The notes below the pieces were generated by a model. The model was not told the origin of the DNA. It saw nothing but the letters and a program-made list of their open reading frames with translations, and ran no database searches. The position numbers were made by a program, and so were the translations under genes. DNA of 23,955 nucleotides, from positions 313,471-337,425 of the forward strand of contig NW_019775534.1 of NCBI RefSeq assembly GCF_001039355.2, written 5' to 3'. Position 1 is the stretch's first letter, and every line of letters begins with the position of its first letter. The stretch comes from Lingula anatina (Eukaryota > Brachiopoda > Lingulata > Lingulida > Lingulidae). This document shows, piece after piece, positions 1 to 10,544 of the stretch.

Positions 1-1099
1 AATAATCAACAATTGCTGCCTTGGCAGAGGTCTGCACTCTCAAAGTGCTTTTCTAGTTTTGTTGTTTTCCTTTATAATTTTTTCTCAAACACTTGCATTT
101 GTGACTTTTAGCCCCAGGCAGGCTCTCATCTGCCTGGGGCTCTGCACATTTTCTGTATTTCTACATAAGCAGTTGTATTGTTTTTTATGTCTTTAAACAT
201 TATGTAATATTATTTTATGCACTTTCATCATTTTTCAAATATTGAGACTTTCATAATGTGAATTTGAACTCTCATGGTCCTGAAACTGTAATCTTATTGA
301 AGGGGTGGATTGAGACCATCTTCTGGGTCTTCCGGAAGACAGTCAGGTTATTAAGTTTATATTGACTGGTATCTATTTTTTTCTGTTGGAAGACCATCAA
401 AATGGAGGATGGATCAACATAGATTCGTAATACTGTCAGAAAATATCTCTGGGTCCGCTCCTGTTATTGGCCATGTTACCTGTTGTGCAAGATTAAAATT
501 CAGTGTTGACTGACAGTGCTATTATAAGCATTATTTATTATTGCATCAAAATTGACAAAATGACCTTTTTTGCATCTTTATTTTCTGTTTTTTGTCTGTA
601 CATTTGACAGCTTTGCTGCCTTGTTTTAATGTATGTCAGCAACTGTGTATAAGTAAAGGCAGAAATATTCTTGGGTAAAATGGGGTTTGAAGCCAATAGC
701 ACTTCCAATACATTTGCCCTTCAAGGACTTGCAAGTAATTTAAAACCTAAGGCATTGTGCCCCTGTTCATAAAAAGCTCACCAAAAACACTTTTGCCCTG
801 AAAAATAGCCTTCATAGCTTCAAACTTATTGTTAAGCAAGTGAAACATAATAAATGTATTAAATGAAATTTGTCCTTGAAATTGTTTTAATATTTAAAAT
901 GTGAAGTTAAATAGATATATGTTATATAAAAGTCAAAATTTGACTCTTTTCAAAGGTTTTGATTTGTTATAAAGTTATGAATTAATTAACATTTTTTGTA
1001 GTACAGTTTACAATGTCTTTAACACAGCAGGTGGGATAATATATAATTAAGTGATGGATTGTTGCCCTGAAAGGACCATATTAACTTTTCTATTTGCAG
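1..1099 (+). other. Probable intron of the upstream plus-strand gene
   Basis: AT-rich sequence with no convincing exon on either strand. It contains a strong GC-rich hairpin at 110-141, listed separately. It is assigned to an intron only because a likely internal exon follows at 1100 and is preceded by a pyrimidine-rich tract ending in TTTGCAG. The upstream exons of that gene would lie before the window. Confidence 0.5.
110..141. repeat. Perfect 12-bp inverted repeat with 8-base loop
   Basis: The left arm AGCCCCAGGCAG (110-121) is exactly complementary to the right arm CTGCCTGGGGCT (130-141), around the loop GCTCTCAT. The stem is strikingly GC-rich inside AT-rich intron sequence. It could form an RNA hairpin or be a remnant of a transposon end. 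No function can be assigned. Confidence 0.85.
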
Positions 1100-1178
1100 T
1101 TGACTTTATCGGAGGGTTTGATACGTATTCTGCATATCAGTCCCCCGCGAAGAGCTCACATATGCAGCTCCAACCTAT
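1100..1178 (+). CDS. Possible internal coding exon of the upstream gene
   Basis: The segment follows a good acceptor (CTATTTGCAG, ending at 1099) and ends at a good donor (GTATGT at 1179). It is richer in GC than its surroundings. Two frames are open. In the frame starting with two leftover bases it reads DFIGGFDTYSAYQSPAKSS and onward to QLQPM, which looks like the juxtamembrane tail of a membrane protein. In the frame starting at 1100 it reads LTLSEGLIRILHISPPRR and onward. Only the second frame joins in phase to the exon at 6238 (giving TCA, Ser, at the junction). The first, which looks more protein-like, would need an unseen intermediate exon of length 2 modulo 3, or would end shortly after the junction. 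The exon call is therefore moderate and the frame is unresolved. The gene is not recognised. Confidence 0.5.
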
Positions 1179-1200
1179 GTATGTGTATGTATTCCTTTTG

Positions 1201-2007
1201 GTTGCCTAGCAACAGGGCTGTTGCTAATGTCTCACCATTGCAGTTTTGGTTGCCTAGTGACAGGCTAAAATTGCTCAGCATTAAAGAGTTCACTCTATTA
1301 TTAATTGTGTTCCTTTACTGCTGAGTAATTTTTAGCTGTAAAATTATTTACAAATTATTTGTTGCCTTGCTGTTGAATTAATCACCATAGCAACCACCTG
1401 GTTTCTGATGATGGTGCTCATATTTAGTTGCATGGCAGTATTGTTGCTTAGAAACTATGTGGTTGCTAAGCAGAAAAAAAAGTTGATCTCAGAAAGAGGT
1501 TTAGTTTAGAGCAGCTTCTTTCTTGTTTCCATGGAGATTTGGTTTTCATTTCAAAGCACAGTTGTGTATTTTTGTGGTTTTTGTGGTTGCACAAAGTTAC
1601 CATGGCAACGGGATCAGCCAAGTTCAAGATGAATTGACTTTTTCATATTCTTCTGGTCTAAAGCTTTCTCTACAGATGGTTAGATGGCATCTATTAGCAT
1701 GGCTCCCTGCTTTAGCTACCTAGAAGTGTGCAGACCTTTCAAATATAAAAGACATCCAACAAGATTTCTGCTTGCATAGTTGATTGCAGTTGAGTTTTTT
1801 CTTGCAAATGAAACGATGAAATCTGTAAAGCAGAAGCTTTTATGTGAACCATAATATCCATAATTTTAAAGCCAAGCTGCCATGAATTTCAGATAAATTA
1901 TACATTACTTGGAGAGATATGGGGCTTGCTTTCAAATTTTTATATCATCTGAGGTCAGAGATCATATCTCTGGCACCTTATAGGCTTGCATTTGTTACCA
2001 TGGTGAT
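1201..2007. promoter_or_regulatory. Cluster of RFX-type X-box motifs (candidate intronic enhancer)
   Basis: Seven matches to the X-box consensus RYYNYY-N(1-2)-RRNRAC were found by eye. On the plus strand: GTTGCCTAGCAAC (1201-1213), GTTGCCTAGTGAC (1249-1261), ATCACCATAGCAAC (1381-1394), GTTGCTTAGAAAC (1443-1455) and GTTACCATGGCAAC (1596-1609). On the minus strand: ATCTCCATGGAAAC (1525-1538) and ATCACCATGGTAAC (1994-2007). Extra half-sites lie near 1428-1440 and 1462. The sites at 1201 and 1596 are close to ideal palindromes. RFX factors bind X-boxes, notably at ciliary genes in animals. The enhancer role is inference; the motifs are directly visible. Confidence 0.6.
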
Positions 2008-2387
2008 GGTTTCCCTGTAAACACTTTTTTTTACAGAATTAAGTCATGATCTTATTTATCCCTCAATTGCTATTAAACATTTAAGATATATTGTGAAGTT
2101 TCTGGGTCCATTTTTTGCACAAATAATTAGACCATTGCTTTCCACATTTAGTAGATTTTATACTATTACTTCAGGCATATATTTTGCATAGATTTTGGAA
2201 TAGATGCATATAAGGTGAAAGTGTATATTAGGTAGATATGTCTTAGTTATTCCACACTAAATAAAGAATGCACTTTTTTTGAAAAGATTTTTTACACCAA
2301 AAATTATCAAATACAAGCCAAAAGTATTGAAAATATACAGTAATTGATCAATGATACTTTACCCAAAAATATGATTTAAGTTGTATG

Positions 2388-2411
2388 TTTTTTTTTTTTT
2401 TTTTTTTTTTT
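2388..2411. repeat. Poly-T run, 24 bases
   Basis: An uninterrupted homopolymer of 24 T in the intron. I saw no flanking retroposon body or target duplication. Confidence 0.9.
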
Positions 2412-3282
2412 GCCAACTTTTCATATTTTGTTTTGACATAAGAAGTTGGGCATCGTAAGCATGTTTTAGTAGCTTTGTGCTTGTTTCAGTAGCTTAGAGA
2501 TGAGTTAGTTGTTATAAGAAAAGGAATACATATCACAAACCTTTTTTAAGGTCCTACATTGAACTATGTTCAGTCCCAGAAGTTTGTCCAAAAAGTTCCA
2601 TTTTCCACTTAAAATTATCTTTTTACATTCTGGTGTTTTTAATATTGAAAGTAATTTCCTTCCCTGACGCAATAGGATATCACTTTCAGTTTTAATATCC
2701 AGTTCTTTCTGATATTACAAAAGCCAATGCAAAAGTATTTATTACTTGTAGTTGATTGGTGCCAAAAAAGAAAAAGGACATCTTGAAAGAAAAGAAAATA
2801 ATAACACTTCAGGCACTTGATATTAAGTTATAGCCAAGCCATTTCAGCTGTCGCAAGCATTAGGCTACACTATGATCTGAATTGCTTACAAGTCAAATGG
2901 AAGACATATGAGTGTGTTTACATATTTGTAATTTTGTTCCCCCTCAGAAGTTCATATTGATGAATTTTTCTCTCTCTCACACTCAGAACATCCTTCACAC
3001 GTATCAAAGAGTTAATTGTTATATTAAATCTCATGGGCTTCATAAAGTTATCTCATGAAAAACAACAATCACAGTTTGTAGTGTTTTTTTTTACTCCCAA
3101 GAATGAAATGTTTCATAAATTTTTTCGTTCAGCACAAATTATTTTTATTTCAGCAAGAAAACCAGTGTTGTTTAATAACAGCCCAGAAAACATCTTCAAT
3201 GGTTTGTTTGATGCTTTAGACTTGAAAGTATTGAAAACTGCTGTGCTGATTATTTTATTTATTTTTTGTGATTTACTTGAAA

Positions 3283-3287
3283 CTATT

Positions 3288-3318
<31 letters not shown>

Positions 3319-3319
3319 T
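3283..3319. repeat. ATT trinucleotide microsatellite
   Basis: About ten ATT units with one interruption (TTTTT near 3307). It makes a poly-isoleucine stretch in one frame, which should not be read as coding. Confidence 0.9.
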
Positions 3320-3726
3320 GGTCAGTGCCTCAACCCTTGCAGTAAACTAGTCAGTCTTGAAAAACTACTAGACCAAATCAAAATGAACAAGTCCAAAATG
3401 AAATCACTGGATGATAGAAATATCTAAAACAACAGCCACAATTTCTTAATCGTATAATTGAACAGTGATCTTAAAAATTCCAATTTTATACTTGTCTTTT
3501 GCCAAATCAAATGGTCTTGTGCCTCATATTAGTGGTTAATGACCCAAACTTATATTTTGAAATGGGTCTTGTTTCTCGAAAGGACTTCAGCTAAAAAATT
3601 GTTCTAAATAGCAGCATGTCCAATTGAATTATTGAAATTTTGCACATTTTATGACAAGAAAGGCAAGACCAATTTTACATACCTTTACCTGTTTTACAAC
3701 AACAGTGAAATACTATATGGATTTAT

Positions 3727-3925
3727 TTTGACAGAAGTAGACTTGGTTTAAAAGTTTAAGCCCAATATTTGGGCTAAAGTCATCATGTGAAAACTACCAC
3801 TGGGTTATTTATAGTCAACAACTATAAGTTTATCTTGACAGAAGTAGACTTAATTTTTGGTCTTAAAGTTTAGACTCAATTTTAAGGCTAACGTCATTAT
3901 GTGAAAACCACTGCTGGGTAACATA
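3727..3925. repeat. Tandem pair of a ~105-bp dispersed repeat
   Basis: Two diverged copies follow each other. Both begin with TTGACAGAAGTAGACTT (about 3730 and 3835), continue through AGTTTA(A/G)(G/A)C, and end with GT(C)ATNATGTGAAAAC and CACTG-like sequence. The same end (GGTCTAAGGTTTAG through TTTGTGAAACAGTG) occurs at the right end of the inverted-repeat element at 13179-13458. These are therefore probably two partial copies of that family. Confidence 0.65.
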
Positions 3926-4183
3926 ATGACACCCTGTGGGTATAGAGGGTCTGGATTACAAAATGGCACCGTCAGAGCCTAAAAACCCAGGGTGTAGAAT
4001 GAGCTCTTCCATGATTGCATAAGTCCTTATCATTATGGTAAATTGTGAACAAGGGTTATTTGTTTATTCCTCTTTTTCTTTCAAATTAAGACGGTTCAAT
4101 GAATTAGGGTTGCTTGAAGCAAATGAAGGATTTGGAAAAAGTACAAAATAAACTGAACAGAAGAGCAAAGACCAATGATTTAT

Positions 4184-4524
4184 TTAAAGGGATAATAACT
4201 CTTCGTTTCGGCCAAAAAATGAATTTTCCTGGAGTAAACAACAATTTTCCCATACTAACCAATAGTTATTAAATCCATTTTTACATTCAAAGTTAGTCCC
4301 TGTTTTTTTTCTAAAAAGTTTGGTTTTTTGTTAAAATCTCTTAAGAGATTTTAACAGAGTATAGCCATCAATGGAGGTCACGTGGTCTAAAGACAAGCTC
4401 AGATATCAGAATAATAGCTATAAGTCCCGTTTTTTGTGGTAAAACAGAATATATTTCTATGAGTTATTCACAATGTTTTAATTGTAAAATATAGATCTCA
4501 TACAAAGAGTTATTATCCATTTAA
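4184..4524. mobile_element. TTAA-flanked MITE with ~18-bp terminal inverted repeats
   Basis: The left end TTAA-AGGGATAATAACTCTT (from 4184) is inverted at the right end, which reads AAGAGTTATTATCCAT-TTAA (to 4524). The arms differ at one or two places. Both ends abut TTAA, consistent with a TTAA target duplication as in piggyBac-type elements. The interior has no coding capacity, and near its centre is a perfect 26-bp palindrome (4330-4355). A similar GGGA(G/T)ATAACTC motif is, to my recollection, very common in mollusc genomes. Confidence 0.7.
4330..4355. repeat. Perfect 26-bp palindrome
   Basis: The half site GTTAAAATCTCTT is followed directly by its exact reverse complement AAGAGATTTTAAC. 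It sits near the middle of the MITE at 4184-4524 and is probably an internal symmetry of that element. Confidence 0.9.
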
Positions 4525-6237
4525 GTTATATATGTAATTTCAGCATGAGTAAAATTTTATCGGGTAAAATTTGGTTTCATTATGTACAGAAATCAGTAAT
4601 TTGCAAAATCATTGAAAAGTGCCACACCAAAGCACATTGAGTTCAGTAAGTTTAATATCAACCCAAAAAATTGAAAATAGGTACTGTTTATGTATTTATT
4701 GGGACATTCTGCCAACTTTTAGATAAGAAGAAAAAAATCTGATATATATGAACTGGAAAACCATTCAGAGAGTGCAGACATCTGCCAAGACAAATAGTTA
4801 ACTAATAATCATCCATTCATTAATTAATGGATAATCACCAAAAGCAAATTACATTTTAGTTAGCACATTTCTGCCTTATCCTTCAAATATCATCAAAATC
4901 CCTCCAGAACTTTTGAAACAGGCAAATGGAAGTGAAAATTACCTCCTTGGGAAATTTCATTGTACAGTATTATGAAGAAACTGATAGAATGACATTTATA
5001 ACCCCTGAAATGCTACCCCTGAAAATATAGAGATGTTTATTTCTCTCATCTGCCCCAATCCCCTTCCCACACGCCTTAAGAAAAATTTATGACATATTGC
5101 TGCCAAAATATCTTGTACCCCTTATGCATTTTCAAAAGATATTATATAACAAAAACAAGCTAATGATTATTATAATCTAATGCCTCTATCCTCCTCCCCA
5201 TCCCCCAAAATGAAAAAAAAAATGAAATTTTGAAAAAATACAAAGGGAAATGAAGTGAGCTAGAATCATGTCATATGTTTGATGCATTACTAACCAGTGT
5301 TTGAATGTGTTAGTATAGTCTGCATGGCGGTGTGAAACTGTTTGTTTACTGGCACTGTTGTTGATGCAAATTGATATTAATGTTAGCTGATTGACTGTCA
5401 CGGCACTTTACATCATCATTCCTTCTCTGCGGAGAAAATTTGTCAATTTATTGAAAAGTATTTTGTCAGGTTTGTTCAAGTAAAGCTTTTTTGATAAGAT
5501 TCTTTTTGTTGACTTAAGTATACCTTTGGCTATATAAAAGGCTCTCTCCCTCTGTGTTTTATATGTGTTTATATGTATATAGCACATAGAGAGAGATTCA
5601 GCTTTTGGATGTTAACTACTAATCCTTGATGTGATATTGTGTTTGGAAACTGTTGTAGTGATATTTATTGTAAAGGTGAGGTGATTTCAATTTTATTGAT
5701 TGGTTTTCATACTTTCCATCTTTGGGTATCTGGTAAAGATATTTGTTTTTTGAATATGAGTGGAGCACTGTCAATTTGATTGGTTTCGTGGGGCCTCTTT
5801 GGCAAAAAAATGTGAAGGGGAATTCTTTCTCTTTTCTTTTGTTTGTATCTTGCCTTCAAGTTGGCTCTCTGTGTAAATCAAATTATGAAACTTCAAAAAG
5901 TAATACTTACATTAAATGAAAACAACATTAAAGTTCTACCATTTTGTCATAATGAAAAAAGTAATTACCATTCATTTATAAAAATGAGTTTTTTTCTGAA
6001 AGCATTTTGGTTGGTTTAACTTTGTGTTTGATTTAAGAATTTATCAGCAAATATTGTTCCTTGCATTAGAGTGTTGTAAGTGAAAAAAAAAACAACAAAT
6101 GAATAAGTAAAAAAGATGAATTCCTATGCCCTCAGTAATTTAAGGACAGGTTTTTTTCCATTTCTGTATATTCTAATGGTACAATTTGTATTTTAAAAAT
6201 CATCACTTATCCATTTTTCATGTCCATATCTTTGCAG

Positions 6238-6875
6238 CACCGATACAAACTAGTTATGAGATGGAATATGTCAAAATGCGATACAAGTCCCCGGCCAGGA
6301 ACAGTTTTAGAACAGGAAAAAATTATGACAATGTCAATCATTCGAATTTCAACACACTCGACGTATTGCATCAGGTTGATCCAACAATGACGCAATTACC
6401 CAGCGAGACGGTGGCCGTACGAACAAGCACACCCCAGAACCGACAAGACAAAACACGTAGCAGCACGCGAAGCACACGTAGTCAGCGCAGCATGCGTAGT
6501 AACAAGAATCAGAAAAGCGCAGTAAAGAAAGCTTCTTCCAGAGACAGTGAAAGCTCTTCCAACAACGGGCGTGCCCCGCCCCCTCCCCCTGCACAGCTCC
6601 CGTGGGTGCGTATCAGCCCCTCGCCTCACAAGCGAGAAAATTCACGAGACTCGAAAGACAGTTTCAGAGAGGCAAGGCGCCATTCCCGGCCCTCGTCCAG
6701 ACAATCTCGTGGCTCTTCCAGTGAGGATCACTCTCCAACGTCGCCAAACAGTCGACACAGACTGGACTTTGATCATGTGAACGGTTATAATCACAATGGC
6801 CCCGATCACGGTCTCCCTAACGGAAGAGTCTCATATAGTCCGCCGCCACCATTTGAAGATGCAGTCATGGTTTAG
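6238..6875 (+). CDS. Last coding exon: Ser/Arg/Pro-rich C-terminal tail of an unrecognised, probably membrane, protein
   Basis: The exon follows the acceptor TATCTTTGCAG (ending 6237). Its first two bases complete a split codon, then 211 codons run to TAG at 6873-6875. It is clearly more GC-rich than the flanking sequence and has balanced codon use. No folded domain is recognised. In order the tail has a Tyr-rich start (SYEMEYVKMRYKSP), a stretch with repeated RS/SR dipeptides (about 6449-6510), a poly-Pro patch (APPPPPAQLPW, about 6574-6605) with SH3/WW-ligand character, Ser/Arg-rich sequence, and finally SPPPPFEDAVMV. The last three residues V-M-V fit a class II PDZ ligand (hydrophobic-x-hydrophobic). 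The composition suggests an intrinsically disordered cytoplasmic tail of a transmembrane protein, but that is inference. The strand, exon and stop are well supported; the gene identity is not known. Confidence 0.85.
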
Positions 6876-7420
6876 TCAGTTTTGTTAGAATCGTGATAGA
6901 GTCATGATCATAATAGTTGAGTCATGGTATGTCATGGTTTAGACATGGTATGCTCATGCCTAATGGAAGGATTTAAAACAATCTTTCACCTTAGTTATAG
7001 AGTACGTTCATGGTTTAGTTGTGATAATATCATGACATTAGTTGTCATGGTATAGGTGGATCATATGTCACTTTGTAGAGAATTTTTTATACAAAATTCT
7101 ATGAAGCACAATTAGTATAGAAATGAAATGTCATGAAAAAATGTCATGGTAGAGTGAGTGTGTGCCTCATAGAGTCATAGTCATGACATCATGAAAGTCT
7201 TTAATGAATAGTACCAGACAGTGAGTATGATCTATAATTTTGAAGAGAATGGTCATGGAGTGGAATAGTATGGCTTTGGAGTGTCGTAGTTTGGTCATGA
7301 AATATCATGATATAATCATGAAATGTCATGCTATAGCCGTGAAGTATCATGGTAGAATCACAGTCATGGCACAATCATGGTAGGGTCATGTCATTGGTAA
7401 CAGTAAGTTGGTACCATGGC
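6864..7420 (+). repeat. Degenerate GTCATGGTTTAG-like repeat field across the stop codon and 3' UTR
   Basis: The final codons GTC ATG GTT TAG (6864-6875) are repeated in whole or part downstream, for example GTCATGGTTTAG again at about 6932 and TTCATGGTTTAG at about 7008. By eye I count about 23 CATG sites in this stretch, about 21 of them TCATG, where roughly two CATG would be expected by chance. Spacing is irregular (about 10-40 bases), so it is a decayed cryptic repeat and not a clean tandem array. Confidence 0.75.
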
Positions 7421-10060
7421 AGTGAACAGAAACATTTCACTTAAAATAAATTGCCATATTTTTTCACTAGAAGACAGCTTAAAAGAGGTAAATAATGCTT
7501 ATGCAGGGTATCAATTAGGAGATTGCCGACAGTGAGAAGGGAAACATTTTGATCACGAAGAAATGCAGTATTGAGGAGGGTCTATAGAAGTTGGGAGAAA
7601 AGGTCGAACCAGTTTGAATAGCTTCTTATGGCTGTTAACAAAGCTTCAGATTGATTGGCCAGCTTAAAAGTTTGATATACTTTATAACTTATTGGTTTTT
7701 GCTCCTCATTTTAAGTGTTCTTTTTGATATAGATAGCAACAGCTTTTAATATACTTAAGATTTCAATGGTGTTATATAATTACTCTTCAACATAGACTAG
7801 TTTAAATTTTAAGAATTGAGAAAATATGTTTCAAAAATTGACTTTGAACTTTGAAAAATAACATAGATGGTTTTCATCTGTGCTTATAGCTATTTTTCAG
7901 AATATATTTGCTGTCAGTATATACTTATATATGGGTGATAAACCTCTCAAAAAAAAAAACAAAACAAAACAAGAGGCACTGCAAAGATACACTCTTTCTA
8001 AAGTATTTTGAAAAACAAATGTCTGCTTTTCCATCTAGTTTTCAAGTCGTGGGCCCTTTTTTTGCGCTGAGTGCCATACTGAAATGATACAGTCAGTATC
8101 GATACGCTTTGAGAGGTGGACAAGTTGATAAGGTGAATTTACAAACTAAACAATCAAAGCGAACTAGTGGAGAAATTGTCAAAGGGAGTAGAAATCTATG
8201 AAGCATAATTGCATGTTAGGACTTCTCAAAGTTTATTGATATGGGTTGTATTAGTAACGTATACTGCTGGGTGTGAAAAGGGCCTATGTTTTACTCAGGT
8301 TTGAACTTGGTTAAGATATATCAGATACATAACAGATGTAAAGTAATGGGTCTTAAACCATGTTTCAGCCCATTTGAGTAGAGATGAGAGTCTTCTGGAT
8401 ATATCTGGATAAATGGGTGTTGTACTTACACTTGCAACCCCCAGATGGAGCTGCAATCCTGTGGCGTTTGCATTTACAGGGTATTTTTAAGGTACTCTTT
8501 CATCTCTGATTTGAAAGCAAGTTTTTGGAAGGATAGACTTGAAACCAAAATGTGAAATTTGTTTTGAAAATTATATTGCCTCCTTTTACTATTCGAAGAG
8601 GCCTTGACGGCAGGAGACTTTTTTAAGGGGGTTTTTATACCCTTAATGCTCAAGCACAATTTCATGTTTATATAGGAGTGTCAATGCTAAAAAGACAGCA
8701 AGACAATCATGTTAATTTTTTACAAGATTTTGAAGCACATTTGATTACTGAAACAAGTTATTTTCATATTTCTCTTTTTTACGAAAGTCGCAGAAACTGG
8801 TCTTGCCTATAAGACGCTGGCAGAAACTTCTGAAATATGGCAATGACTCCATGTTTTCAATGGGGAAATTTTTAAGTCTTTCAGATATATAGTTTTGGAA
8901 TCATTAAACATATATTTCTTTTCAGCTTTTTATGGTGCTTTTACTGTATAGTAGAGAACTACAGGATAGTCTGCTTTTTTTGCTGCCACTCAATAGGAAT
9001 GTTCTAATTTTATGAATTTATGAGTTAAAAAAATACAGTATTAGCAAAATTTACAATTTTCCCCCATTGAAAAGACGGTTTCATTACCTTACGTGGTCCT
9101 TTCCTAGAGAATTATTCCAAAACCATCAGTATTTTTATAAGTGATTCTGAAGTGTTTATGAGGCAGAGAAAAAAAATGTAAAGGAACTTTTTACTATAAA
9201 GTTAGTCCCAAATCCTAGTGACTGGATTGAATATATATCTTTTGTATATGTGGTGATGACTTAGATCAATTAAATTAAATCAAATGAAAAGATTATAACC
9301 AGTACCAGTGCCAACCACTTGCCTTTACTGTGGTGCCACCTTCAAGAAGATGGAGGGAGTTGTCTATTTATTAAATTTCGAACTCCCTATCATGATAGTC
9401 TACTGTGGCACTCCAATGTTTCTTGTTGGCAAGTTTGTTATCGAAATACTTTGTGGTTTGCCAACCAGTGCTTTTTTAAAAAAATGGAGAATATTTATTA
9501 AGGTGATTTACTCGATAAGATTAAGAAATAACCATGTTTCTATCTTGGTTACTTAATGACTTTCACTGTTTGGTTATGTTATGATAGGCCTGAGCCTTAT
9601 GTGTCATCATTCCAATGTGCTTTCTGTCTCTGGTCATTTGTTATCCCTTCTTTCATTGGTTAATATATTTTATTAACCATTTTTGGATTGGCTAATATTC
9701 ACTGTAAGGTCATGTGATGACAAAGTGTTGTGTAATTGGCTGACTTCTGTCACCTGAGAAGAATTTTGTTCTTCAAATGTGAAAGGAGAGTTTCAAAGCT
9801 ACATATCATGTTTTAAAAGTGATTTAGGGTCTTTTTTAAAACCATCCTGTTGTGTAATAGTATTAGCATGGCCTGGCAATAATTGCTAAACATATTAAAT
9901 TGTTTTTGTACATTATTTTTATTATTTTATTGTGTAAATTTCTCATGTTTTAGCTTGTAAATTGATTTAGAATCCATGTTTTTGTCATCTTCTTTATTTT
10001 GGTTGATGATAAATGGGTTAGTCATGTTTTATGAAGCAGAGATGTTATAAAGCCATCATG

Positions 10061-10086
10061 TGTACATATATGAGAAAATGTACATA
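10061..10086 (+). promoter_or_regulatory. Two Pumilio-type elements before the poly(A) signal
   Basis: TGTACATA occurs at 10061-10068 and again at 10079-10086, 11-18 bases upstream of AATAAA. Both match the PUF-protein consensus TGTANATA on the sense strand of the upstream gene. Binding is inferred from the motif only. Confidence 0.5.
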
Positions 10087-10096
10087 ATTCATTTCT

Positions 10097-10102
10097 AATA
10101 AA
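10097..10102 (+). terminator. Polyadenylation signal AATAAA of the upstream gene
   Basis: The canonical hexamer is followed within 8 bases by a T-rich, GT-containing tract. Cleavage would fall near 10115-10125. Confidence 0.55.
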
Positions 10103-10544
10103 TGTCTTTTTGTCTCAGAAATGGTTGTTTGCAAATATTATTTCTTTGTTTTAATGGACACACTCATGAGAGCTTGTGAGTCTGAACTAATTTATGCCAA
10201 AATTTCATTGTAAAAATTTAATGTAAATCAAAGGTGTCATTTCATCTGTCGATTTTACATTTCAAATGAAAAAGTTTAACTTGTTTGGACATAAAACTTA
10301 CTCAAATGCATATACATATAGCATACTATTTTCCAACATACATAATTACTAGAAAATAAATACAAATTTGCAATGAGTATAAAAATGTTTATTTGAATGA
10401 TTTTGCAGAAAATGAAGCGTGCTTATGAGGTGAATAAAAAATAGCCTCTGCGTGCAAGATACATATTTAAATATGGACATGGGTTCTATAATTGAGCTCT
10501 AACCCAGGTTTCAGAGCGACACTAAAAAAAAAAAAAAACACTGA

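Larger units (their letters stand above)
1179..6237 (+). other. Large intron of the upstream plus-strand gene
   Basis: About 5 kb lies between the candidate exon ending at 1178 and the acceptor at 6236-6237. It holds an RFX X-box cluster (1201-2007), a poly-T run (2388-2411), an ATT microsatellite (3283-3319), a tandemly duplicated dispersed repeat (3727-3925) and a TTAA-flanked MITE (4184-4524). I saw no further exon with a good acceptor, donor and open frame, but a short exon could easily be missed. Confidence 0.5.
6876..10120 (+). other. Long 3' UTR of the upstream gene
   Basis: The sequence after the TAG stop has no further coding exon on the plus strand. It begins with the TCATGG repeat field (6864-7420). 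An early AATAAA is at 7445-7450. The more convincing end is AATAAA at 10097-10102, followed by a T/GT-rich tract (TGTCTTTTTGTCTC). Two TGTACATA motifs (10061-10068 and 10079-10086), matching the Pumilio element TGTANATA, sit just before that signal. The extent to 10120 is inferred from these signals, without transcript evidence. Confidence 0.55.

Noticed and set aside
3033-3350. Open frame of 105 codons with a poly-Ile stretch
   Set aside because: It has AT-driven composition, its Ile run is the ATT microsatellite, and it shows no splice or family support.
6396-6629. Antisense open frames opposite the 6238-6875 exon
   Set aside because: They are shadows of the plus-strand coding exon, which has better splice signals and composition.
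9300-9560. Open frames of 60-82 codons with cysteines (MPTTCLYCGATF...)
   Set aside because: They are in the 3' UTR, in two overlapping frames with no family match. Local GTGCCAAC/GTTGGCA near-repeats suggest repeat decay.
9654-9740. Three reverse CCAAT boxes (ATTGG at about 9655, 9687 and 9735) as a possible promoter
   Set aside because: They lie in the inferred 3' UTR with no gene starting nearby. Such pentamers are common in AT-rich sequence.
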